From Ignavibacteriales bacterium (lineage in GTDB: Bacteria; Bacteroidota; Ignavibacteria; Ignavibacteriales; Ignavibacteriaceae): 64,000 nucleotides of DNA. The stretch is taken from assembly GCA_012517155.1 (NCBI GenBank), contig JAAYVN010000026.1, forward strand, positions 1-64,000, given 5' to 3'. Below the pieces are notes generated by a model, which did no database searches, was not told the DNA's origin, and worked only from the letters and a program-made list of their open reading frames with translations. Positions 17,963 to 27,718 of this stretch are shown here, piece by piece. Made by a program: the position numbers and the translations under genes. Each line of letters opens with the position of its first letter. Position 1 is the stretch's first letter.

Positions 17963-20440
17963 ATGAAGACATATTTACTGATTTTATTTATTGCCTTTAC
18001 TCTAAATCTGCAATCTCAACCCGTTATTAACGGTGATATTTCCGATGCAAGCTATACACAAATCGCTGCCTTTGCGAGCGGTCAGAATAGTCTTGGAAAT
18101 GCTGATGATCTGGGTGTTTTGAAGTACCATTGTGATGGTTCTGATATTTATTTAGGAGTATCAGGAGAAGTGAGCTCGAACAATAATATTCTCATATTCT
18201 TTGACTTCTCTGGATATATCGGACGAGGGGATAATACTCTTGGTGCTGGAGCTGTGGGAGTCTTTACAAACATTGGCGGTGCCACAATGGATTTTGATGT
18301 GGATTTTGCACTTGCCTTTAATGAAGGGGAGGGGAATACAAATTTCTACCTTGATGCTTGCCGTTACGGTACACTGGGAGTAATGTCATCTGCGTTTATT
18401 GGGAATACTTCGGATCAAACCGGGACAAGTGTCGAAGCAAATCTTGGAGGAACATTTGGAGGAGCTGGCAATATTACTTTTGCATACAAAAACAACTTTG
18501 CAGGTAATGCAAATGAAGGTGTGGAGATGAAGATACCCTTATCTGTTTTTTCGGGTGTGGATAATTCACAAGCGTTCAGGATTTTTGTTATTCTTACGGC
18601 AATCAACGGAGATTTTTCAAATGAATGTATTCCGGGTGATCCGGGTGGTTTTGAATTAGGGAATAATCCTAATTTGTCCGGATTGGGGGGGCAAGATTTT
18701 TTCACAAAATATGCACCCCTGGTTTTCGGGATCTCATTCGACTGCAAACTTGATGCCGGTCCTTCTACCGGCCCTTGGGTTGGGGATATGCACCCTTCAG
18801 AGATTCCTTCTACTCCCTTTAGCCATAGCAATAACTGCAATTGGGTCGCTTGCGGAGTATATCCTCAGACAGATTGTGGGTATTATGCATATCAGTCTTT
18901 GCTCTGGAATTCTGATCCCGGAACTTATGATGATGCTGAATGCTGCCCCCCTTATGGTGACGAAGGTTCTGGTCAGGCTAGTTATGGAAATGGCGTTGTT
19001 GAGAATACCGATTTGATTGATGGGGTGGCAAATCTTACTCTTGATTTCACTGCTTTTGGAATTTCAAATCTGAACCGAAAAAATTGGGGTGCACCGGATG
19101 CAGGTCCAAATGGACTTATGGCGGATACACGAACATATACAGGCGGATCAGGAACTATAAAAGTTGGAGGGGTTACCAAATTAGCTGTTATTAATGCCAT
19201 GATTGAGTTGGATGTTGATTATCCAATCCCATTCGGACCCGGCGATAAGGTTGTTGGGTCTGGTCACGGAACAATTGATGTTGTTAACAGCGATCCCGCG
19301 TGGGTGGCAAAATTCAACAATGGGAATAATCAGGTACAGTTCGATTATTACTCTTTCAGTCCTACTATACAGAACTGTTATGGCGCATTTGTCTATACTC
19401 TGATATTGAGGAGCGCGGAGGTACAACAGAATATAGCTGCTGCTCCCGTTAACAACGTTGGTTTGCTACCTCTGAATAATGCAAAGGTGCAGTTTAACAT
19501 TGCTTCCTTTACACCTGAGGGGACTAATTTGCAAAACAGATCTGTTCATGCACGTCAAATTATTAAAACTCCCAATGGTACTTTGCCAGAGGGTCTTAAT
19601 GCAGTAGCTCCACTATACTGGAGACTCGGAACTACACTTGCTGAAATTAACACAGCAGTAATTTTTGATATAAGCGGGATTTCGGGAATAACAAACACAA
19701 ACAATCTTAGAATACTTAAGCGTGAAAATGCTACCGGTACCTGGGCGATTTGGGGGAGTTATACAGCCCCCGGGTTTGACGGTCTAACTTCCACGCAAAT
19801 AAGGGCAAACAGTTTAACCAGCTTCAGCGAGTTTGCTATTGCCTCCACTACAGATCCCCTGCCGGTGGAGTTAAGTGCATTTGATGTAAAGATAACAGTT
19901 AAAGGAATCAACCTTTTCTGGAAAACCGAAACAGAAAAAGATAATTACGGGTTTGAAGTTTACAGAAGAAAACAGAATGCCCAGCCTCATACTGTCTTTT
20001 TTAATTGGGAAAAGATTGGTTTCGTAAGTGGAAGTGGAAATTCAAACTCCCCGAAGGATTATGCTTTTCTGGATGAAGTGAATTGCGCAGGTGTTTATGA
20101 ATATCAGCTTCATCAGATTGATAACAATGGCACAGTAACCTTGAGTAAGTCAGTACAGATTAATCTGGAAGCACCCGTAAGGTACACCCTGTCACAGAAT
20201 TATCCGAATCCTTTTAATCCCGAGACGAAAATCAGATATGAAATTCCCCAAAGCGGAGAGGTGCAACTAGTAGTATACGATATTCTTGGGAATATGGTAA
20301 AAGAATTAGTAAGTCAAAAGCAGGAAGCCGGAAGTTATGAAGTTAACTTCAAAGCTGATTCATTCTCAAGCGGTTGCTATTTATATAAAATTAGTTCAGG
20401 TAATTTCGTTAGTATAAAAAAGATGTTACTGGTGAAGTAA
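17963..20440 (+). CDS. Secreted protein with T9SS C-terminal sorting domain
   Basis: An 825-residue secreted protein. The signal peptide is residues 1-18 (MKTYLLILFIAFTLNLQSQ). Residues ~20-250 form a beta-rich module starting with PVINGDISDASYTQIA, resembling a DOMON/CBM9-like fold. The middle region (~255-345) is rich in Cys and Trp (NNCNWVACGVYPQTDCGYYAYQ). The C-terminal part begins at DPLPVELSAFDVK, a common linker in such proteins, and ends in a T9SS type A domain with SQNYPNPFNPETKI. No enzyme motif is seen; a surface or carbohydrate-binding role is possible. A terminator follows. Confidence 0.82.
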   Translation: MKTYLLILFIAFTLNLQSQPVINGDISDASYTQIAAFASGQNSLGNADDLGVLKYHCDGSDIYLGVSGEVSSNNNILIFFDFSGYIGRGDNTLGAGAVGVFTNIGGATMDFDVDFALAFNEGEGNTNFYLDACRYGTLGVMSSAFIGNTSDQTGTSVEANLGGTFGGAGNITFAYKNNFAGNANEGVEMKIPLSVFSGVDNSQAFRIFVILTAINGDFSNECIPGDPGGFELGNNPNLSGLGGQDFFTKYAPLVFGISFDCKLDAGPSTGPWVGDMHPSEIPSTPFSHSNNCNWVACGVYPQTDCGYYAYQSLLWNSDPGTYDDAECCPPYGDEGSGQASYGNGVVENTDLIDGVANLTLDFTAFGISNLNRKNWGAPDAGPNGLMADTRTYTGGSGTIKVGGVTKLAVINAMIELDVDYPIPFGPGDKVVGSGHGTIDVVNSDPAWVAKFNNGNNQVQFDYYSFSPTIQNCYGAFVYTLILRSAEVQQNIAAAPVNNVGLLPLNNAKVQFNIASFTPEGTNLQNRSVHARQIIKTPNGTLPEGLNAVAPLYWRLGTTLAEINTAVIFDISGISGITNTNNLRILKRENATGTWAIWGSYTAPGFDGLTSTQIRANSLTSFSEFAIASTTDPLPVELSAFDVKITVKGINLFWKTETEKDNYGFEVYRRKQNAQPHTVFFNWEKIGFVSGSGNSNSPKDYAFLDEVNCAGVYEYQLHQIDNNGTVTLSKSVQINLEAPVRYTLSQNYPNPFNPETKIRYEIPQSGEVQLVVYDILGNMVKELVSQKQEAGSYEVNFKADSFSSGCYLYKISSGNFVSIKKMLLVK

Positions 20441-20459
20441 CGAAACCAGTTATTATTAG

Positions 20460-20497
20460 GATCCGTTGCTACCGGTATAGGTACAGCGGATCTTTTT
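20460..20497 (+). terminator. Intrinsic terminator after the 825-residue secreted protein
   Basis: GATCCGTTG (20460-20468) pairs with CAGCGGATC (20484-20492), extended internally by TACC/GGTA, and is followed by TTTTTCTTTT. This is a good rho-independent terminator on the plus strand, 20 bases after the stop codon. Confidence 0.8.
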
Positions 20498-20526
20498 CTT
20501 TTATTTATTTTTCGTGTGGAGGTTCT

Positions 20527-21834
20527 ATGAAAAAACATGTACCGGGGGAATCATTTGCTTTTTTATTGATATTATTTTTATTGATAATGATTCAGGGGTG
20601 TAAAAAGGATGACCCCACGGGTCCCGAGGTCTTACTCCCTGTGGAGGATAATGTTGTTTATCAGGTGGAGTACAATCCAACCACACGGGTATACAGTAAT
20701 GAGAAAAAAGCAGCGTTGGAAGGAGTGGATTCATCCGGGACTGTTTTTACATTTAATGCTCAGATGCTGGGGGAAGTCCCAAATGCGGGGGATATCATTA
20801 TTGTCCATGGATTGCATATGCGCAAGGTTGTAAGTGTCAATAATACCGGTGCTCAGTTGATAATTACTACAGAAAATGCTACTGTTTCCGAAGCTATAAA
20901 GAATGGTAACATACAATGGCAGTACACTCCAAAAATATCTGAAGTAAGTCATGTGGTTGTGGCAGGCAAAGAGATTGTTCTTAGCAAACCTCTTAGCAGT
21001 GGATTTACTTATGAGTTTGACCTTGTAAACTGGCATTATGTTATTTGGATGAATCCAAATGGACAGTCGGCAACAGGTCAGGCGGAATTGCAGGTTAATT
21101 TTGCGATTACAAATTCTGCAATTGCCGGGGGAAAAGTAACCGCAACGCTCGGGGCAAAAGGGACAATGAGACTCCCTCAGCAAGCTGCAAATGTGAAAAT
21201 CAGCAATAGTACTTTGACCGGATTTAATTGCAATAATAGCAGTATGCGGAGTGAACTTACACTTGAATATGCTGCCTCTTTCTCCCAGGGAGGTGGACAG
21301 GCTTTGCTTGAGCTTCCCGGAATTACTCTTAAAGTCCCTCTGGAGGCTATAGCGGGTTTCCCAATACCCTTGCCAATATTTATTACTTTTGGAATTTCAT
21401 TCAATACCATAATTAACCTTCCCTCCGTAACATCAAACGCTTTTGGCAAATGCGTACTGAAGCTCGACTCGAATACAGGTTTTGAATTTACCGGGACAGG
21501 ATTTAAAACCAGCCATAAACTGAATGATCACGATGTGGGAGATTTGAATTTTGAAGTTGGGGATCTCTCCTTAATGCCTGCCCCTATTGAAGTCAGACAT
21601 GAATTATCCGCCCCGAAAGTTGGAATTGAGATTGCCGGTACTGAGGTTATTTGGGCAGCTTGCATTTATGGCACCAGGTCAACTCTGATGGTTCCGTCTT
21701 TATGCAAAGCAGCACTGGATCAAGTGAGGATTGATTATGGCTATAACTTGGGGGTTATGGGATTTTCATTAGCCCAGGGAGGAGATAATTTGTGGCATTA
21801 TACAAAGGAATACTATTCTCCTGAGTGTAACTGA
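20527..21834 (+). CDS. Lipoprotein of unknown function, paralogous to the one at 7403
   Basis: A 435-residue lipoprotein with lipobox IQGC (Cys near residue 25) followed by KKDDPTGP. Residues ~85-135 (GDIIIVHGLHMRKVVSV ... EAIKNGNIQW) align with the lipoprotein at 7403-8671. A hydrophobic beta-rich stretch around residues 255-300 (ALLELPGITLKVPLEAIAG) and a terminal LW..C pattern also correspond. There is a Shine-Dalgarno-like GGAGG just upstream of the ATG. No domain of known function is recognised. It is its own transcription unit, bounded by terminators on both sides, with a sensor kinase gene downstream. Confidence 0.7.
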   Translation: MKKHVPGESFAFLLILFLLIMIQGCKKDDPTGPEVLLPVEDNVVYQVEYNPTTRVYSNEKKAALEGVDSSGTVFTFNAQMLGEVPNAGDIIIVHGLHMRKVVSVNNTGAQLIITTENATVSEAIKNGNIQWQYTPKISEVSHVVVAGKEIVLSKPLSSGFTYEFDLVNWHYVIWMNPNGQSATGQAELQVNFAITNSAIAGGKVTATLGAKGTMRLPQQAANVKISNSTLTGFNCNNSSMRSELTLEYAASFSQGGGQALLELPGITLKVPLEAIAGFPIPLPIFITFGISFNTIINLPSVTSNAFGKCVLKLDSNTGFEFTGTGFKTSHKLNDHDVGDLNFEVGDLSLMPAPIEVRHELSAPKVGIEIAGTEVIWAACIYGTRSTLMVPSLCKAALDQVRIDYGYNLGVMGFSLAQGGDNLWHYTKEYYSPECN

Positions 21835-21851
21835 TTCTGATTTTTGTTTGC

Positions 21852-21889
21852 ATGATTGTGGTCCTTTACTTAGGACCACATCATTTTTG
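21852..21889 (+). terminator. Intrinsic terminator after the lipoprotein gene
   Basis: TGTGGTCCT (21857-21865) pairs with AGGACCACA (21872-21880), extended by ATGA/TCAT past a one-base bulge, then TTTTTGTTGTT. It is a plus-strand rho-independent terminator 18 bases after the stop codon. Confidence 0.85.
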
Positions 21890-21961
21890 TTGTTAATAAA
21901 CTCAATACCCGACATTTCGCTGATTCACTAAAATATAAACATACATTTTAATTACCCCACT

Positions 21962-22055
21962 GGATGTACGAAAAAAAAGTTACAAAGTTGCGAAAATGGC
22001 GATTTTGGGTTGAAATCAATATTTCCTACGCATAACCGCTTTTTAAAGTTGCAGC
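21962..22055 (+). repeat. Dispersed intergenic repeat, copy B
   Basis: This copy shares the core GTTGCGAAAATGGCGATTTT and the closing TTTTTAAAGTTGCAG with copies A and C. The 3' arm of its hairpin is degenerate (ATATTTCCTACGCA), so its stem is weaker. It lacks the CTTCCCTTCTGC extension seen in the other two. Upstream it shares GGATRTACGAAAAAAA with copy A. Confidence 0.85.
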
Positions 22056-22285
22056 TTATTTTTCTCAGTTTAGTCCTTTTTTGAACTTTAGATTTTAATG
22101 TTCGAATTTGGAAATTAATTTACTTATTGTTAAGTTAAACCACGGCTTTTTTAGAATATAGGGAAATGAAATTATAATGGGAGAATTTTTGTTTTAAAGA
22201 TACGACTGAACTTTGATCGGGATTTTGTGTATCCGCTGTGGTTAACCATAACGGAAATAATTTTAGGACTTTGTGTGGAAGATCT
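22056..22285. other. Intergenic leader of the 7TM histidine kinase gene
   Basis: About 230 AT-rich bases with no gene. The kinase promoter must lie here or overlap repeat copy B. The reading frame of the kinase is open back to a GTG at 22238, but the sequence before 22286 does not look coding. Confidence 0.45.
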
Positions 22286-24979
22286 ATGAGTTATATTTTT
22301 TCAATTTATTCGATGTTGTTCCTGGTTACTGCCTTACTTTCTTTTTACGTGAGCTATCTAGCCTGGCGAAGAAAGAGAGTAAAAGGAGCAAAAGAACTTG
22401 CCTTCATGATGATTGCTGCAGGTGTTTGGGCTTTTGCTGATTTGTTCGAAATATCGGTCACAACCCAGGCACAAAAAATCCTATGGTCGAAAATTGAATA
22501 CTTCGGCTCCGTGCTAACTCCCGTCCTTTACCTCTTATTTGTCTTTAAATTCACCGGTGTTAACAAAATATCGCAAAGCAGATTAAAGTACATCTTTTTC
22601 TTAGTTCCCCTAATTACGCTTGGATTTGTACTCACAAATGAAATGCACAGTTTGATTTGGATTGGTTTCTCGGAAATTGCACCCGATACCAATATAATGC
22701 AATATTTCCACGGAGTCTGGTTCTATATAGGTTACATGACCTACAACTATATTTTAATGTTCATTGCAACCATCCTTCTCTTGCGGTTTATACTCTCGGC
22801 GGGAAATTCATTTCAAAAACAGGCCTGGATTATTGTAACAGGTAGTATAATGCCCCTGGTCGCAAGTGTGATTTATCTTTCAAACAGTAACTTCCTTCCC
22901 GGATTATCAATTACTCCTTTAAGCTTCACGGTTAGCGGAATATTGTTAATCTATGCCATCCTCTACTTCAGATTGCTTGATTTGGTCCCCGTTGCAAGAG
23001 AATTGCTCGTGGAAACTCTGCCTGATGGGATTTTAGTTTTAGATGAGCATGGGAGAATACAGGATATAAATGCCAGTGCATTGAATTATCTGGGCATTCA
23101 AACAAAAGTGGTTCCGGGTCTTAGCATTAATAAGTGCAATTGCAGCGAGAAAACTCTCCTTGAAAAAATCCGGGACGAAAAAGCGAATGATTCTTCTGAT
23201 GTAAGATGCAAAAACCAAAACAGGATCATTTCGGTTATCAAGAAAAATGTGGCTGAGTTGCCAGGAAGTAAACTGGTAATTTTAAGAGATGTCACAGATG
23301 AAAGAGAATATGAGCAGAAATTAAAAAGACGCGATGAACTTCTCTTTGCCGGTGCTAAAATAAGCAGTATGCTCCTTACCGAGGAGGAAACAAATGAAGC
23401 AGTAAGAAAAGCTATAAATATACTGGGTGAAGCTTCCGCCCAGCACAGAACTTATTTATTCGAATGTACCAGGGAACTTGAATCGGATACTCTGCTCGTC
23501 AGTCAGCGTTATGAATGGACCAGGGAAGGCATTCCCCAGGAAATAGGCAATCCCGGTTTGCAGAATATTGATTTTATGGAAGTTGCACCTTACTCTTACG
23601 ATAGACTGAGTAAAGGATTGATAGTGGATGCTTTTGTTAAAGACTTACCAGAAAGCGAACGCGATGTTCTCGAAGCGCAGGGAATCGTTTCCTTGCTTCT
23701 GGTTCCTATTTATGTGGATGGTAAATGGTGGGGATTTATTGGATTTGACAATTGTGAAAGTGAGTATAAATGGTTGGAAGGTGAAAAAGCTCTGTTAGGC
23801 ACGGTGGCTTCATCAATCGGTGGAGCTATTGGCAGAATGAGCGTAAGGGAATCCCTCCGTATGAGTGAGGAAAGATATAGAACAATTATTGGCGTCTCCA
23901 ACACCGGAGCCTGGGAATATAACAGCGAGAACGACACTCTTTGGTGCAGTCCAGAGTATATCACAATGCTTGGGTATGTCCCGGAAGAATTTACCGTTGA
24001 GGGCTTCATGAGAGTTGAGAAAATGTGGACTTACTTTGTGCATCCTGACGACAGAGTCGAAGCTGAAAGGAAGTTCAAAGACTATTTGCTTAGTGACACT
24101 CACCAGCTTTATGAAAATTATTTCCGTATGAAAACCAAGGATGGCAAATGGGTTTGGATCTGGTCCAGAGGTAGAACCATCCGCGATAAGCAAGGGGAGT
24201 TGACTAACCTTACTGTCGGCACGCACATAGACATTACCGAAAGAAAAAGAGTCGAGGAAGAACTGATTATTGCCAAGGAAAAAGCTGAAAGAGGGGACAG
24301 GCTGAAAACAGAATTCATACATAATATCTCTCACGAAATCAGAACTCCCCTTAATGGTATCCTGGGCTTCGCACAGTTGATTATCCAGCCTGACATGTCC
24401 GAAAGCGATAAGCATGAATACACAAAGCTTCTCTTCATCGACAGCGAGCGATTGATTGCCACAATAGATGACTACCTAGATATTTCACTATTGTCATCTG
24501 CAAATATGAAAATGAATAAGAGCTTTTTCAGTCTGCGGATTTTATTTGATGAGATATATCATAAGTTCAACGATGATGCAAGAGCAAAAAATCTACTTCT
24601 TATATTGGAGTATCCCGACGAGCTGCTGGAGTTGAAACTTTATTCAGATCACACAGTAATTTCCAAAGCCATCCGGCATATTGTAAAGAATGCGATAAAA
24701 TTCACGTATGAAGGGGAAGTCACTTTGGGATGTCGGAAGGAGGAGGATGGTGTTGAAATTTATATCCGGGATACCGGGATAGGAATTAGTTACCAGAATT
24801 ACGAAAAGATTTTTGAACCATTTGTTCAGGTGGATACCTCAACAAAAAAGAAGTTCGAGGGGAGCGGTCTGGGCTTGGCAATAGCTAAGGGATTGGTTGA
24901 ACTGGCGAATGGAAGGATAAGCGTTAAATCAAAAGAGGGTCATGGCAGTGAATTCTTAATCCATCTGCCGCTTGCCTGA
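22286..24979 (+). CDS. 7TM sensor histidine kinase with PAS-GAF-PAS domains
   Basis: An 897-residue membrane kinase. Residues 1-~215 hold seven hydrophobic helices of the histidine kinase N-terminal 7TM class. Then come a PAS domain (~220-335, GILVLDEHGRIQDINASA), a GAF domain (~360-505, with LLVPIYVDGKWWGFIGFD), a second PAS with PAC (~520-650, ending NLTVGTHIDITERKR), HisKA with ISHEIRTP and phosphoacceptor His683, and a HATPase domain (N-box IVKNAIKFT, DTGIGI, GSGLGLAIAKG). The ATG at 22286 is chosen because it begins directly before TM1. No receiver domain or neighbouring regulator gene is present. The stimulus is unknown; the 7TM domain suggests a ligand within or outside the membrane. 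Confidence 0.88.
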   Translation: MSYIFSIYSMLFLVTALLSFYVSYLAWRRKRVKGAKELAFMMIAAGVWAFADLFEISVTTQAQKILWSKIEYFGSVLTPVLYLLFVFKFTGVNKISQSRLKYIFFLVPLITLGFVLTNEMHSLIWIGFSEIAPDTNIMQYFHGVWFYIGYMTYNYILMFIATILLLRFILSAGNSFQKQAWIIVTGSIMPLVASVIYLSNSNFLPGLSITPLSFTVSGILLIYAILYFRLLDLVPVARELLVETLPDGILVLDEHGRIQDINASALNYLGIQTKVVPGLSINKCNCSEKTLLEKIRDEKANDSSDVRCKNQNRIISVIKKNVAELPGSKLVILRDVTDEREYEQKLKRRDELLFAGAKISSMLLTEEETNEAVRKAINILGEASAQHRTYLFECTRELESDTLLVSQRYEWTREGIPQEIGNPGLQNIDFMEVAPYSYDRLSKGLIVDAFVKDLPESERDVLEAQGIVSLLLVPIYVDGKWWGFIGFDNCESEYKWLEGEKALLGTVASSIGGAIGRMSVRESLRMSEERYRTIIGVSNTGAWEYNSENDTLWCSPEYITMLGYVPEEFTVEGFMRVEKMWTYFVHPDDRVEAERKFKDYLLSDTHQLYENYFRMKTKDGKWVWIWSRGRTIRDKQGELTNLTVGTHIDITERKRVEEELIIAKEKAERGDRLKTEFIHNISHEIRTPLNGILGFAQLIIQPDMSESDKHEYTKLLFIDSERLIATIDDYLDISLLSSANMKMNKSFFSLRILFDEIYHKFNDDARAKNLLLILEYPDELLELKLYSDHTVISKAIRHIVKNAIKFTYEGEVTLGCRKEEDGVEIYIRDTGIGISYQNYEKIFEPFVQVDTSTKKKFEGSGLGLAIAKGLVELANGRISVKSKEGHGSEFLIHLPLA

Positions 24980-25008
24980 ATCCTGGCTCTTTATTCGTTT
25001 TTACATTA

Positions 25009-25467
25009 TCAGGGATTCTGTTTTGAGATTTTTTTATGTACAGGCAAATATCCCCCCAAAGCTGCTGAACCATACCAGTTATACAACTCCACTTCGAAAA
25101 CTTTATTAGTAATGGTCGGATCGCTACTGAGCATTTTATTTGCTTCCTCGAAATCGTTTGTGTTCAGTATAAAAATACCCCGGTAATTGTTTGGATTTTT
25201 TCCCATCGGTCCGGCGACAATTAATTTTTCTTCATCTGCAAGCTTACTGATGCTTGCCATATGCCCCCGGAACAAACTGTCCAGTACCCCCTTATCAGTA
25301 ACCTTGCCGGGTCCGGTTTTGAGGATTACCAACACATAGTTTTTCATACCATAGTCATCTGCACCAAGGGATTTTGCAAGTACCGAGTCATATTCCGCAT
25401 TTATATTCTGTGCATAAAAAACCTGACTCAAGGCAAAAAAGCCCAGTATAAAAAATGTTATTTTCAT
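25009..25467 (-). CDS. Exported YciI-family protein
   Basis: A 152-residue protein with a cleavable signal peptide (MKITFFILGFFALSQVFYAQ). The mature part is a YciI-like ferredoxin-fold domain with the segments NYVLVILKTGPGK, HMASISKLADEEKLIVAGPMG and GIFILNTNDFEEANKML, including the conserved H...D-type positions. YciI proteins are small, often of unknown function. Export to the periplasm is seen in this subgroup. The gene follows mntP by 8 bases on the same strand. Confidence 0.82.
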   Translation of the reverse strand: MKITFFILGFFALSQVFYAQNINAEYDSVLAKSLGADDYGMKNYVLVILKTGPGKVTDKGVLDSLFRGHMASISKLADEEKLIVAGPMGKNPNNYRGIFILNTNDFEEANKMLSSDPTITNKVFEVELYNWYGSAALGGYLPVHKKISKQNP

Positions 25468-25475
25468 ATTATCCT

Positions 25476-26033
25476 TTATAAAATATGAGATAGTAAAATC
25501 TTTAATCCAATTCCTATAATAATCAAACCTCCAAGTACTTCCATAAGTTTGGCAAATCTGCTTCCGAACAAATCTCCGATGCGAATGGCAATAAGTGAAA
25601 GTAAAGCGGTAACCACCCCAATAATAAGCGCGGGATAAATGATATGTATTCTCAGCAGAGCCAGACTGAAGCCCACTACTAGTGCGTCGATACTAGTTGC
25701 AATTGACAAAACGATCAGAGTCCACCCCCTGGTAGGATTAATCATATCCTCCTTGCCGTTATTCCTGACCGCTTCAAATATCATTTTTCCTCCCACGAAA
25801 AGAAGCAGAATGAATGCAATCCAGTGATCCACCTCCCTGACAACTGAGTGCAATCCCAGTCCAATGCTCCATCCAATCACAGGCATCATCGCCTGAAACA
25901 GTCCGAAATGGAAGGACATTCTGAATACGCTCCGTTTATCAGAAATCTTTCCGCTTGAACTGCATGCAAGTGAGACTGCAAATGCGTCTAGTGCTAAAGC
26001 TATTGCCAGCATTAATATTTCTATAAAACTCAT
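25476..26033 (-). CDS. mntP: Manganese efflux pump MntP
   Basis: A 185-residue protein with six predicted membrane helices and the two inverted MntP motifs: ALALDAFAVSLACS near residues 12-26 and TSIDALVVGFSLALL near 112-126, each with the conserved acidic residue in the membrane. Characterised MntP exports Mn2+ and prevents manganese toxicity. No manganese riboswitch is evident in the ~100 bases between this gene and the divergent hydrolase gene. Confidence 0.9.
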   Translation of the reverse strand: MSFIEILMLAIALALDAFAVSLACSSSGKISDKRSVFRMSFHFGLFQAMMPVIGWSIGLGLHSVVREVDHWIAFILLLFVGGKMIFEAVRNNGKEDMINPTRGWTLIVLSIATSIDALVVGFSLALLRIHIIYPALIIGVVTALLSLIAIRIGDLFGSRFAKLMEVLGGLIIIGIGLKILLSHIL

Positions 26034-26137
26034 TTTAAAATGTAAACAATATTTGGAAAAAATTAAAATTCATTTTCATAATGCCAATAAAAGTGTATTT
26101 TAGAACTGGTAAGTAAAAATATTAAGGAGATTGTAGT

Positions 26138-27610
26138 ATGGTAAAGCGTGTGTGGATTTCAATACTTTTATCGTTGATGTTTTTTGTAGGTGCGTCAGCA
26201 CAAAAAATCCCAAATGCATTAAGGGAAATGAGAGCAGTCTGGGTTGCCACAGTTGCAAATATAGACTGGCCCTCCAGACCCGGTTTGACAACCGAGCAAC
26301 AGAAAGCCGAAGCACTGGCCATTCTGGATAAGGTTAAATCCCTCAATATGAACGCAGTTATTTTGCAGGTAAGACCACAGGCAGATGCAATTTATCCTTC
26401 AGAACTTGAACCCTGGTCCTACTTTTTAACCGGACAGCAGGGAAAAGCCCCGGATCCTTTTTACGATCCCCTGAAGTTCTGGATTGATGAAGCACATGTG
26501 CGCGGTCTTGAACTTCATGCGTGGCTCAATCCATACAGGGCAAATCATTCATCCACAAGAGGAGAACTTGCTCCGAATTCAGTTGTTAAATCCAAATCGC
26601 ATCTGGTTAAGAAACTGGGTTCAGCCGGTTATTACTGGATGGATCCTGCCCTGGCTGAAGTTCAGGATCACTCCTATGCCGTTGCAATGGATATCGCAAA
26701 AAGATATGACGTGGATGCAATCCACCTGGATGATTATTTCTATCCCTATCGTGACTATAACGATAATCAGGACTTTCCGGATGATGATTCTTACAATGCC
26801 TACAAAACTAAAGGGGGCAAACTAACTAAAAGCGACTGGCGACGCGATGCTGTGAACAAGTTTATTAAACGTCTCTATGATGGAATAAGAAAAACAAGCA
26901 AAACTGTTAAATTCGGCATAAGTCCCTTCGGGACTTACAGACCGAATCATCCCGAGGGATATGGCGGAACGTTTGACGCTTATGAAATTCTTTCTGCAGA
27001 TGCCAAACTGTGGCTGAATAAAGGATGGGTTGATTATTTTGTGCCCCAGCTTTACTGGAATATTTCCAGAATCGAATTGAGCTATCCTATCCTTCTGCAA
27101 TGGTGGCTTGGCGAAAATAAAAAAGGAATTCATCTTTGGCCCGGACTTTTTATTCGACCCGAAGTAGAAAGAAATACAATGATGCTCGAAATTGTGAATC
27201 AGATTCTGGTTGCACGTGGAATGATTAAGGACTATCCTGGAACCATGACTTTCAGTATGCGTTCTCTGATGAGCAACGATACCATTACCACACGTGCACT
27301 GTTAAATGGACCATTCAGAAATCACGCTCTGGTGCCCCCATATAAGTGGATAGACAGTAAAGCTCCCGATGCTCCAATTGTTAAAATAGAAAAAGGGAGC
27401 TATGGAATTAAAATTTCCTGGACTCCCAAAGGAAAGAAAATCCCCTGGCAGTATGTGGTTTATAAAAAAGCAGGGGAAGTCTGGAGTTATGAAATCCATA
27501 GCTTCAACACCCGCGAGTGCCTGCTGAAAGATACGAAGGTTACGGAAGTGATTGTGACAGCTGTGGACAGATGCGGAAATGAGAGTAGTAAAAAACCAGT
27601 TAAGCTATAG
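26138..27610 (+). CDS. Secreted family 10-like glycosyl hydrolase (GHL10/DUF187)
   Basis: A 490-residue secreted protein with a signal peptide (MVKRVWISILLSLMFFVGASAQ). The body matches the GHL10 (YngK/DUF187) family: REMRAVWVATVANIDWPS near the start, NAVILQVRPQADAIYPS, ELHAWLNPYRANH, the acidic DAIHLDDYFYPY likely at the active site, and KFGISPFGTYRPNHPEG. The last ~90 residues are a fibronectin-like beta domain. The family resembles GH10-type TIM barrels; some relatives act on glycosaminoglycans or peptidoglycan remnants, but no substrate can be assigned here. No T9SS signal is present, so it is probably periplasmic. Confidence 0.85.
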   Translation: MVKRVWISILLSLMFFVGASAQKIPNALREMRAVWVATVANIDWPSRPGLTTEQQKAEALAILDKVKSLNMNAVILQVRPQADAIYPSELEPWSYFLTGQQGKAPDPFYDPLKFWIDEAHVRGLELHAWLNPYRANHSSTRGELAPNSVVKSKSHLVKKLGSAGYYWMDPALAEVQDHSYAVAMDIAKRYDVDAIHLDDYFYPYRDYNDNQDFPDDDSYNAYKTKGGKLTKSDWRRDAVNKFIKRLYDGIRKTSKTVKFGISPFGTYRPNHPEGYGGTFDAYEILSADAKLWLNKGWVDYFVPQLYWNISRIELSYPILLQWWLGENKKGIHLWPGLFIRPEVERNTMMLEIVNQILVARGMIKDYPGTMTFSMRSLMSNDTITTRALLNGPFRNHALVPPYKWIDSKAPDAPIVKIEKGSYGIKISWTPKGKKIPWQYVVYKKAGEVWSYEIHSFNTRECLLKDTKVTEVIVTAVDRCGNESSKKPVKL

Positions 27611-27718
27611 ACTTCTGGGATAATTTGATTTATCAAGCTGTTGGTGAAAGATAAATATTCCGGTATTAAAAATCCCGGAGGGGCTTAAACTCCTGATTCT
27701 CCAATTGTTGAAGTTAAA

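Noticed and set aside
26034-26137. A manganese (yybP-ykoY) riboswitch before mntP
   Set aside because: Only about 100 bases separate mntP from the divergent gene, and I see no conserved loop motifs or suitable hairpins.
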